Below are positions 42,154 through 49,493 of a stretch of DNA of 58,150 bases, in pieces. The position numbers were made by a program, and so were the translations under genes. The stretch is taken from the NCBI GenBank assembly GCA_017962765.1, contig JAGCUP010000194.1:1-58150 (forward strand), given 5' to 3'. The notes below the pieces were generated by a model. It saw nothing but the letters and a program-made list of their open reading frames with translations. It was not told the origin of the DNA and did not search any database. Every line of letters begins with the position of its first letter. The first letter of the stretch is position 1. This DNA is from Muribaculaceae bacterium. GTDB taxonomy: Bacteria; Bacteroidota; Bacteroidia; Bacteroidales; Muribaculaceae.

Positions 42154-44556
42154 TTAAAAAGTCATTGACAAGCGGGCATTGATTTGGCGACGCGTGAGGT
42201 AGTTGGGGACGGCATATTGCATATTGTTGACATCGGTCACCCAGTAGTAGCTGCTAACGTTGCTGATATCGAGCAGATTGAACACATCTACGCCTATCCA
42301 GATGCTCTTAAACTTGCTCAGGAAGCCACTCTTGGGCTTATGCTCACCACCCACGAGTTGGAAGCTCGCACCGATGTCGACGCGCTTGTAGGCTGGCTGG
42401 CGGAAGTAGGCCATGTCGCGCGTCATGCGCGGAGCCGTTGTGGGAAGGCCATCGCTAATAACGCCCTTGAGGCTAAACTTGATGCGGTCATAGCCCGGGA
42501 AGTAGTCGGTAAAGAACAAAGTCACGGCATATCGCTGGTCGGTGGGGAGCGGCACTTTCACGCCATTAAGTTCCTCCTGCGTCTTCATCAGCGAAAAGCT
42601 CAGCCACGAGTCGGTTCCTTCGACAAACTGCCCGAAGAGCTTCACGTCAAAGCCCGCGATGTATCCTTTCGATGTGTTATAGCCACTGTACACGAGTTTG
42701 AGGTTGTCAACCTCGTAGGGAATCATGTTGCTCAATCGCTTGTAGTAAAGCTCGCTCGTGAGCTTGAACGGGCGGTTGAGTGCCGTGAACGAGAAGTCGC
42801 CGCCCGCGATGAAATGAATACTGCGCTGCGATTTGATGTCCTTATTGAGCTCGATATAGGAATTGCCTTGCTCGTCAATTTTCTCCACACGATATTCTTT
42901 GTAGAACGGAGCTTGGTAATATACACCACTGGCCAAGCGCAGCGTGAAGTGCGTGTTGCGCGCCGGCACAAAAGCAATGCTGCCGCGCGGCGACACCAGT
43001 GTTTCTTTGTTGAAATCCCAATGCGACAGGCGCACTCCGGCGTTGAACGTCCAGTTGCCGCTTTCGCCCTCAAGTTTATAGGTGTCCTGCACGAAGGCAG
43101 CCCAGCGCGTCGATTTGGTGTTGTTGTTCGACGTGAGGCTGTAAATGACGTTCACCTCCTCGGGGATATGGGGTAGCGAATAGCCGGCCGAATCGCGCCA
43201 CTGCCACTCGCGCGAGCGGTCCATGATGCTCTCTCGGCGCATGGTCACGCCATAAGAAAGGTTGTTATGGTTGAGCGAAGTATTGCCCTTAAAGGCGAGA
43301 CTATACACGTTAATTTTCAGTCGGTTGCGTGCATGCTCGTGGTATTTTCCCACGCCCAGCTCGCCGCCCACGCCACCTTCGCCGCCGGTTCCGGCCTCGT
43401 CGAGCCAGTACTCGCCATGGATGTCGTAGGCCACGAGTTCGTCGGTGCGGTAAGCGCTACCAAGGAGCGAGAAGTCGTTGCCCTTGTTTAGCTTATAGTT
43501 AAGCGTGAGAGCACCGAAATAAGTCTGGAACTTGTCTTTCTCGCTACCGTCGAAATAGACGAGGAACGACTTGGCAGCCGTCGAGGTGCCGAAGCTCGTT
43601 TCGCGGTTCTTGGGCGTGAAGCGGTAGTCATTTATCGATACGTTGCCAAGCAGCGAGGCTGTGAATTTCTCGCTGGGATGAATCACAATATGGGTCTGGT
43701 AATCGAGATATTGTGGGTCATACTCGCCCTTCGATTCAAGCGAGCCCAGCAACGACGAGTTGCGCTTGTAGCGCACACCGTGCAACTGCGAGAACTTGCC
43801 GCTGCTTTGTCCTATGGCGAGCGAACCACCCTGGAGGCTGGCAGCGAGCGAGCCTTCAAACGACTCAGGTTCTTTGTAGGTGATGTCGAGCACACTCGAC
43901 ATTTTGTCGCTGTACTCAGCATTAAAGCCTCCCGTTGAGAACTGCACGCTCTTGACCATGTCGGGGTTAATGATACTCAAACCCTCCTGCTGACCGTTGC
44001 TGATGAGCTGTGGACGATAGACCTCTATGCCGTTAATATATACGCTGTTCTCATCGTATGTGCCACCGCGCACCATATACTGGCTGCTCATCTCGTTCTT
44101 ACTCGTCACGCCGGCCTGTGTGGCCACCACGGCCTCGATGCTGTTATTCACGCTGGGCATGGTATGCGTGAGGTCCACGTCGAGGCTCTGCATCGTGTTG
44201 GTCTGTTTGCGCCACTCGGTTACGGTGACCTCACCCAGTTCGATGGTTTCCTTGTACAACTTAGGACTTAACGTCACCGTTCCCATGGGTTTCACGAGCT
44301 GGCGACGCACCTTGTGATAACCGAGGTGGCTGAAGACCACCATGAGCGTGTCGGCCTGCGGCACACTCAGCTCGTACATACCTTTCATGTCGGTGTTCAC
44401 GCCCACCATGGTTCCTTCGATACTCACCGTGGCAAATTCCACCGGCATCCCCTCCTCGTCGGTCACGGTGCCGGTAATTTTCACGTTGTCAGCACTGGCC
44501 AACACTGTGGTCAGCCCAGCTATCATTAACAACAAAAAAGTAGCAAATCGTTTCAT
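42154..44556 (-). CDS. TonB-dependent receptor with carboxypeptidase-regulatory-like domain
   Basis: ATG 44556 gives 800 residues with signal peptide MKRFATFLLLMIAGLTTVLA; the frame extends upstream to a GTG. Order: CarboxypepD_reg-like domain (VKITGTVTDEEGMPVEFATV, about 23-110), plug (MPSVNNSIEAVVATQAGVTS, MVRGGTYDENSVYINGIEVY) and barrel ending in INARLSMTF. It is not a SusC: the partner SusD is absent and the plug is of the classical short type. The ligand is unknown. Co-transcribed with the aminopeptidase downstream, which hints at peptides, but this is weak. Confidence 0.88.
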   Translation of the reverse strand: MKRFATFLLLMIAGLTTVLASADNVKITGTVTDEEGMPVEFATVSIEGTMVGVNTDMKGMYELSVPQADTLMVVFSHLGYHKVRRQLVKPMGTVTLSPKLYKETIELGEVTVTEWRKQTNTMQSLDVDLTHTMPSVNNSIEAVVATQAGVTSKNEMSSQYMVRGGTYDENSVYINGIEVYRPQLISNGQQEGLSIINPDMVKSVQFSTGGFNAEYSDKMSSVLDITYKEPESFEGSLAASLQGGSLAIGQSSGKFSQLHGVRYKRNSSLLGSLESKGEYDPQYLDYQTHIVIHPSEKFTASLLGNVSINDYRFTPKNRETSFGTSTAAKSFLVYFDGSEKDKFQTYFGALTLNYKLNKGNDFSLLGSAYRTDELVAYDIHGEYWLDEAGTGGEGGVGGELGVGKYHEHARNRLKINVYSLAFKGNTSLNHNNLSYGVTMRRESIMDRSREWQWRDSAGYSLPHIPEEVNVIYSLTSNNNTKSTRWAAFVQDTYKLEGESGNWTFNAGVRLSHWDFNKETLVSPRGSIAFVPARNTHFTLRLASGVYYQAPFYKEYRVEKIDEQGNSYIELNKDIKSQRSIHFIAGGDFSFTALNRPFKLTSELYYKRLSNMIPYEVDNLKLVYSGYNTSKGYIAGFDVKLFGQFVEGTDSWLSFSLMKTQEELNGVKVPLPTDQRYAVTLFFTDYFPGYDRIKFSLKGVISDGLPTTAPRMTRDMAYFRQPAYKRVDIGASFQLVGGEHKPKSGFLSKFKSIWIGVDVFNLLDISNVSSYYWVTDVNNMQYAVPNYLTRRQINARLSMTF

Positions 44557-44693
44557 ATCATAGTTTTGCGGTGCGGCCGCCTCAAAAAAGGCTCCCACTA
44601 ATAATATATAACGTAACACCTTCCATAAAATTGCCCACGCGGCACCATTTGAGGAAAGGGAGCGCGATTTTTCCCCATTTGCATTTTATTTCG

Positions 44694-44701
44694 TAACTTT
44701 G
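44694..44701 (+). promoter_or_regulatory. -7 box upstream of the TetR gene
   Basis: TAACTTTG at 44694-44701 is a good Bacteroidota -7 element. A clear -33 TTTG at the usual distance is not seen. A good GGAGG ribosome site follows at 44722-44726, before ATG 44731, which decides the start. Confidence 0.45.
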
Positions 44702-44730
44702 CGCCCAGTTTGGTCGAAACCGGAGGAAGT

Positions 44731-45336
44731 ATGGTCAACAAAACACGAGAACGCTTGCTCGACGTGGCCCGACAACTCTTCGCCCGCAAGGGAGTAGAGA
44801 ACACGACGATGAACGACATTGCCGCCGCCAGCGACAATGGTCGGCGCACGGTGTACACCTACTTCAAGAACAAGACCGATATCTTCAACGCACTGGTGCG
44901 ACAAGAGGCTAACATCATCATCGACAGGCTGAAAGAGGTGGCAGCAACCGACTTGCCTCCCGAAGACAAACTGATGCGCTTCATCTTCGTGCGTTTCGAG
45001 GCCGTTAAAGAGGTGGTGGGACGCAACGGCACCCTCAAAGCCGCCTTCTTCAACGACATCAAGCGCGTGGAGCGCGTGCGTCGCGCTAACCACGTGCACG
45101 AGACCGCCATCCTCGAGCAAATCCTCGCCGAAGGCGTGGCGCAAGGCCTGTTCGCCATCAAGCACGCACATCCCACGGCGAGCGTGATGCTGCTAAGCCT
45201 GGAGGGCCTCGACATCCACTACATCCGCGACAACTTCGCCGACCTGGGCATTGAGCGCTCCATGCTTCGCACCTACATCAAGGACTTTATCCTGCACGGC
45301 ATCAGCAGTCGCCCCCACCCCACAACAACCCCATAA
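44731..45336 (+). CDS. TetR/AcrR family transcriptional regulator
   Basis: This 201-residue protein starts at ATG 44731, just after GGAGG; the frame extends upstream to a TTG. The N-terminal HTH is typical: TRERLLDVARQLFARKGVEN, TTMNDIAAASDNGRRTVYTY, FKNKTDIFNALV. The C-terminal ligand-binding domain is all-helical and of unknown specificity. It is 39 bases from fabG, so it may regulate fatty-acid synthesis as other TetR regulators next to fab genes do; that is inference from position. Confidence 0.9.
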   Translation: MVNKTRERLLDVARQLFARKGVENTTMNDIAAASDNGRRTVYTYFKNKTDIFNALVRQEANIIIDRLKEVAATDLPPEDKLMRFIFVRFEAVKEVVGRNGTLKAAFFNDIKRVERVRRANHVHETAILEQILAEGVAQGLFAIKHAHPTASVMLLSLEGLDIHYIRDNFADLGIERSMLRTYIKDFILHGISSRPHPTTTP

Positions 45337-45375
45337 TGAAACAAATTTATTCACTAATAATAACTTATCGACACA

Positions 45376-46122
45376 ATGAAACTTCTTGAAGGAAAAGTGG
45401 CACTCATCACCGGTGCCGCACGTGGAATTGGAAAGGCTATCGCCTTGAAGTATGCCCAAGAGGGCGCCGACATTGCTTTCACCGACCTCGTCATCGACGA
45501 GAACGGCAAGGCTACCGAGGACGAAATCGCCGCGCTCGGCGTCAAAGTCAAGGGCTACGCCTCCAATGCCGCCAACTTTGCCGAGACCGAGGCCGTGGTA
45601 GCTCAAATCAAAGAGGAGTTCGGCCACATCGACATCCTCGTCAACAACGCCGGCATCACTAAGGATGGCCTCATGCTGCGCATGAGCGAGCAGCAGTGGG
45701 ACGCCGTCATCGCTGTGAACCTTAAGAGCGCGTTCAACTTCATCCACGCCTTGGTGCCCATCATGATGCGCCAGCGTGGTGGTTCCATCATCAACATGGC
45801 CAGTGTGGTGGGTGTGCACGGCAACGCCGGGCAGAGCAACTACGCCGCCAGCAAGGCCGGCCTCATCGCCCTAGCCAAGAGCATAGGTCAAGAAATGGGC
45901 AGCCGCAACATCCGCGCCAACGCCATTGCACCGGGCTTCATCGATACCGACATGACCAAGGCGCTTCCCGACGACGTGCGCCAAGAGTGGATTAAGCGTA
46001 TCCCGCTGCGTCGCGGCGGCACAGTCGAAGACATCGCCAACGTGGCCACCTTCCTCGCCAGCGACCTGTCGAGCTATGTCACCGGCCAGGTCATCCAAGT
46101 GGACGGCGGCATGAATATGTAA
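45376..46122 (+). CDS. fabG: 3-oxoacyl-[acyl-carrier-protein] reductase
   Basis: This 248-residue short-chain dehydrogenase has the NADP-binding TGAARGIGKAIA, NNAGITKDGLMLRM, the catalytic S (INMASVVG), Y-x3-K (SNYAASKAG) and the FabG-typical C-terminus (VTGQVIQVDGGMNM). It reduces 3-oxoacyl-ACP in fatty-acid elongation. The NAGITKD and GMNM motifs favour FabG over other SDR enzymes. It follows the TetR gene. Confidence 0.93.
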   Translation: MKLLEGKVALITGAARGIGKAIALKYAQEGADIAFTDLVIDENGKATEDEIAALGVKVKGYASNAANFAETEAVVAQIKEEFGHIDILVNNAGITKDGLMLRMSEQQWDAVIAVNLKSAFNFIHALVPIMMRQRGGSIINMASVVGVHGNAGQSNYAASKAGLIALAKSIGQEMGSRNIRANAIAPGFIDTDMTKALPDDVRQEWIKRIPLRRGGTVEDIANVATFLASDLSSYVTGQVIQVDGGMNM

Positions 46123-46182
46123 TTTTGGCAACTTATAATTATTCAACACAATAGCAACAAAATGCTAAACTATTAGTTTAAG

Positions 46183-47172
46183 ATGGCGTTGCACGAGGAA
46201 AAGCTTAACGAATTCTTCAACGGAAGGGCCTTCCTATGGATTGTGAGCATCGCATTGGCACTCGGTTCGTGGGTGGCGATGCTCACGGGGCGCTTCTCGT
46301 CGCCCGAAGAAGGCGTGGGATTGTATTTCGCATTCCCCGACATCCTCGTGGAAGACCCGCGCGTGAGTCTTGCGGTAAACCTGGCCTGCCTGGGCGGCAT
46401 TGCCGCATTGCTGGTGCTGCTGAACAAACTGTTCAATTTCGTGCGCGCTTTCACCTTCGTTTTTTCCTCGATGTTCCTGTTGCTCGAGCTGGCAAGTCCG
46501 CTATCGAGCGCACGTCTGGGGGTAGGCACTCTCATGGCATTGCTGTTGGTAGGCGGCGTATTCCTTCTCTTCAGCCAATACATGCAACGTGGTAATTCAC
46601 AGCGCAGCATCTTCCTTGTGATGGCGGTGCTCTCGCTGTGCACGCTGTTCCACTTCGCTTTCATCTTTTTGATTCCCGTGTTTTTCGTGGGATTCCTCTA
46701 TGTGCGTGCCATGAGCTTCAAGGGTTTCGTGGCCATGCTTTTAGGGCTGGTAACACCATTATGGATAGGTGTGGGCTTCCGCTTGATTGACCCGTTGGCT
46801 TACCAGCATGCCAATGTAGCGGCCATCTGGGCAGCGCGCGACTTCAGTAGTCTGCCTATCGACATCCTCACTGCGGTGGTGACGGCGGTGGTGACCATCG
46901 TTTTCACGGTTATCAACCTGATGACGGTGCTCAACTATCGCTTGCAGACGCGCGTCTATAACGCTTTCTTCGTCGTGCTATCGGTGCTGGCGGTAGCAGC
47001 AATGGCCGTTGATTTCAACAACATCATCGACTACTTGCCCATCCTCAACTTGTGCCTGGCCATCCAGGTTGCCCACTTGTTCACCACCATCGCTTCGTCA
47101 CGCCGTTACCTGCTCATCGTGGTGCTTATGGTGGCCTCACTCACCTCCTATGCTCTGCAGACGTTCTCATGA
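46183..47172 (+). CDS. Polytopic inner membrane protein of unknown function
   Basis: This 329-residue, very hydrophobic protein has about nine membrane segments (for example FLWIVSIALALGSWVAMLTG, FVFSSMFLLLELASPL, LMALLLVGGVFLLFSQYM, TLFHFAFIFLIPVFFVGFLY, LTAVVTAVVTIVFTVINLM, YLLIVVLMVASLTSYAL). A charged loop near residue 150-155 (QRGNSQRS) separates the halves. It resembles Bacteroidota membrane proteins annotated only as hypothetical, possibly of the DUF6427 kind; I am not certain. Its end overlaps the pdxB start by 4 bases (ATGA), so the two are translationally coupled. Confidence 0.75.
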   Translation: MALHEEKLNEFFNGRAFLWIVSIALALGSWVAMLTGRFSSPEEGVGLYFAFPDILVEDPRVSLAVNLACLGGIAALLVLLNKLFNFVRAFTFVFSSMFLLLELASPLSSARLGVGTLMALLLVGGVFLLFSQYMQRGNSQRSIFLVMAVLSLCTLFHFAFIFLIPVFFVGFLYVRAMSFKGFVAMLLGLVTPLWIGVGFRLIDPLAYQHANVAAIWAARDFSSLPIDILTAVVTAVVTIVFTVINLMTVLNYRLQTRVYNAFFVVLSVLAVAAMAVDFNNIIDYLPILNLCLAIQVAHLFTTIASSRRYLLIVVLMVASLTSYALQTFS

Positions 47173-48173
47173 AAATCGTCATTGATAAGCACATACCATA
47201 CATTGCCGGAGTAGTGGAGCCGGTGGCTGACGTGGTCTATGCCGCGGCTGCCGACATCGACGTCCCCTTGGTGAAAGATGCACGGGCCCTGATAGTGCGT
47301 ACCCGCACGCGCTGCGATGCCACCTTGCTCGACGGAAGTTCTGTGGAACTCATTTGCACGGCGGCAATAGGTACCGACCATATCGACCTCGATTATTGTC
47401 GTGCCCATGGCATTGCAGTGGCCAACGCGCCTGGCTGCAACGCACCAGCAGTGGCACAGTGGACGCTGGCAACCATTGCTCGTTGGCTAGACAAGCGGCA
47501 TCTGTCGCCGACAAGCCTCACGTTGGGCGTGGTAGGCGTGGGACACGTGGGCAGTATCGTGGCGCGATGGGCCCAACGCGCTGGCATGAGCGTGCTGCGC
47601 AACGACCCTCCACGCGCCGAGCGCGAGGACGAAACAGATTTTTGCGCCCTCAACGAACTGCTTGAAAAGAGCGACATTATCACCTTCCACACACCGCTCA
47701 CACGAGAAGGGAAGCATCGCACTTTCCATTTATGCGACAGTGATTTCCTGGCGAGTGCCACACGTTGCCGGCTGCTAATAAATGCGGCACGCGGCGGTAT
47801 ACTCGACGAACGGGCACTGGACAGCTGGAACGGCGACCTCGCACTCGACTGCTGGGAAAACGAGCCGCGCATCAACAGCGACCTGCTGCAACGATGCTTC
47901 GTGGCCACCCCACACATCGCAGGGTACAGCCTTGAAGGGAAACAACGGGCCACGGCTGCAGCCGTCCGCGCCCTAGAGCACCACTTCGGCTGGAACCTCA
48001 GGCTACCATTTGTGCCACCCGGCACCGATGACGATGGCCTCACGTTGGCCGACATCGCCGCCAGCTACGACCCGTTCCTCGACACCGAGGCGCTACGGCG
48101 CGACGGAGGCGCCTCGTTCGAAGCGCTGCGCAACCGCTACACACTGCGCCACGAACCACAATTCAAACAGTAA
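47169..48173 (+). CDS. pdxB: Erythronate-4-phosphate dehydrogenase
   Basis: ATG 47169, overlapping the upstream stop, gives 334 residues; the frame extends further upstream into the membrane gene. It is a D-isomer 2-hydroxyacid dehydrogenase: MKIVIDKHIPYIAGVVEPVA and CTAAIGTDHIDLDYC are PdxB signatures. The Rossmann motif is GVVGVGHVGSIVARW and the catalytic His lies in FVATPHIAGYS, with INAARGGILDERAL before it. It oxidises 4-phosphoerythronate in pyridoxal-phosphate synthesis. The C-terminal dimerisation region is shorter than in E. coli PdxB. Confidence 0.9.
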   Translation: MKIVIDKHIPYIAGVVEPVADVVYAAAADIDVPLVKDARALIVRTRTRCDATLLDGSSVELICTAAIGTDHIDLDYCRAHGIAVANAPGCNAPAVAQWTLATIARWLDKRHLSPTSLTLGVVGVGHVGSIVARWAQRAGMSVLRNDPPRAEREDETDFCALNELLEKSDIITFHTPLTREGKHRTFHLCDSDFLASATRCRLLINAARGGILDERALDSWNGDLALDCWENEPRINSDLLQRCFVATPHIAGYSLEGKQRATAAAVRALEHHFGWNLRLPFVPPGTDDDGLTLADIAASYDPFLDTEALRRDGGASFEALRNRYTLRHEPQFKQ

Positions 48174-48201
48174 AACAACCTCTTACCCCCACTCCATCAC
48201 A

Positions 48202-49431
48202 ATGAAAACTCTTGCCCATTATGCCCTGTTGCTGGCACTCGGCATGAACGCCCTCGGTGCCGCCGGATGCGACACGGCGAAAACACAACAATCTATCACT
48301 TCTGCGACAAGCGATGAGAAAATCATCGTGGGCGCCGACCAACCCGACGTGTATGTACCACTACTGAAAGGCAAGCGCGTGGCGCTGCTGAGCAACCACT
48401 CGGGCCTTACGTCCGACGGCTCGCATGTGCTCGACCTCATGCTCGCAAAAGGAATTAATGTAACCACCATTTTCTCGCCCGAACACGGATTCCGTGGCAA
48501 TGCCGACGCCGGACAGCACGTGGCGAGCGGCATCGATGAGAAAACGGGCATTCCAATCGCCTCACTCTACGACGGCAAATCGCCGCGTCCCAGCGAAGAG
48601 ACGATGCAGCGCTTCGACGTCATCGTAGTCGATATTCAGGATGTGGGGCTCCGTTTCTATACCTATTATGTGACTATGCTCCACCTCATGGAGGCGGCGG
48701 TGCAGTACAACAAGGAGTTCGTAGTGCTCGACCGGCCCAATCCCAACGGCATGACTGTCGATGGCCCCATCCTCGACATGAAGCTCAAGAGCGGAGTGGG
48801 CGCCTTACCCATCCCCACCGTGCATGGCCTCACACTGGGTGAGCTGGCCCGCATGATTGTGGGGGAAGGATGGCTGCTCGATGGCAAAAAGCTCGACGTG
48901 AAAGTGGTAACGTGCAAGAACTACACCCACGAGAGCCGCTATGTGCTCCCCGTGCCACCCTCCCCCAACCTGCCCAATATGACGGCCATTTACCTCTATC
49001 CGTCGCTGTGCTACTTCGAGGGCACATCGGTGAGCCTGGGGCGCGGCACCGATTGGCCGTTCCAAGTGTATGGCCATCCCGAAATGACCGACCAGCCTTT
49101 CACGTTCACACCCGAGAGCCGTCCGGGCGCGAAAAATCCGCCACAATTGGGCAAAGAGTGCCACGGCAAGGACCTCACGGGCCTCAACCATGAGGAAATC
49201 ATTGCGGCAGGCATCAATCTGGAATATGTCATTGATGCTTACCAGAATCTGCACATGGGCGAAAAGTTTTTCACCCCTTTCTTCGACAAGCTCATGGGAC
49301 GCAGCGACATCAAACAAATGATAATGGACGGCAAAACCGCCGCCCAAATCAAAGCCACATGGAGCGACGACGTCGCCCGCTTCAAGGAGCAACGCCGTCG
49401 CTATCTTCTCTATCCCGAATCAGGGAATTAA
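48202..49431 (+). CDS. DUF1343/NamZ-like exo-beta-N-acetylmuramidase lipoprotein
   Basis: ATG 48202 gives 409 residues with a lipoprotein-type signal (MKTLAHYALLLALGMNALGA, then AGC). The DUF1343 core is complete: GKRVALLSNHSGLT, IFSPEHGFRGNADAGQ (with the proposed catalytic Glu), IDEKTGIPIASLYDG, VVDIQDVGLRFYTYYVT and DRPNPNGMTVDGP. Members of this family remove terminal MurNAc from peptidoglycan fragments, so a role in cell-wall recycling in the periplasm is likely. Last gene of the tetR-fabG-pdxB run, 28 bases after pdxB. Confidence 0.88.
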   Translation: MKTLAHYALLLALGMNALGAAGCDTAKTQQSITSATSDEKIIVGADQPDVYVPLLKGKRVALLSNHSGLTSDGSHVLDLMLAKGINVTTIFSPEHGFRGNADAGQHVASGIDEKTGIPIASLYDGKSPRPSEETMQRFDVIVVDIQDVGLRFYTYYVTMLHLMEAAVQYNKEFVVLDRPNPNGMTVDGPILDMKLKSGVGALPIPTVHGLTLGELARMIVGEGWLLDGKKLDVKVVTCKNYTHESRYVLPVPPSPNLPNMTAIYLYPSLCYFEGTSVSLGRGTDWPFQVYGHPEMTDQPFTFTPESRPGAKNPPQLGKECHGKDLTGLNHEEIIAAGINLEYVIDAYQNLHMGEKFFTPFFDKLMGRSDIKQMIMDGKTAAQIKATWSDDVARFKEQRRRYLLYPESGN

Positions 49432-49493
49432 TTCCTAATTGACTAAATTCCTAATTAAATCAGTTCCTAATTCCTCATTCCTAATTCCTAATT
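49431..49493. repeat. Degenerate 7-base tandem repeat (TTCCTAA)
   Basis: ATTCCTAATT recurs at 49431-49440, 49447-49456, 49477-49486 and 49484-49493, with variants at 49463-49472 and 49470-49479. From 49464 the array is phased every 7 bases. It separates convergent genes, begins at the last base of the namZ stop and covers the stop codon (49488-49490) of the dockerin gene. Confidence 0.7.

Noticed and set aside
42154..44556. A second SusC/SusD pair
   Set aside because: The receptor has a classical short plug and no SusD gene beside it; the neighbour is an aminopeptidase.
49431..49493. CRISPR-like repeats
   Set aside because: The unit is 7 bases with no spacers; it is a simple tandem repeat.
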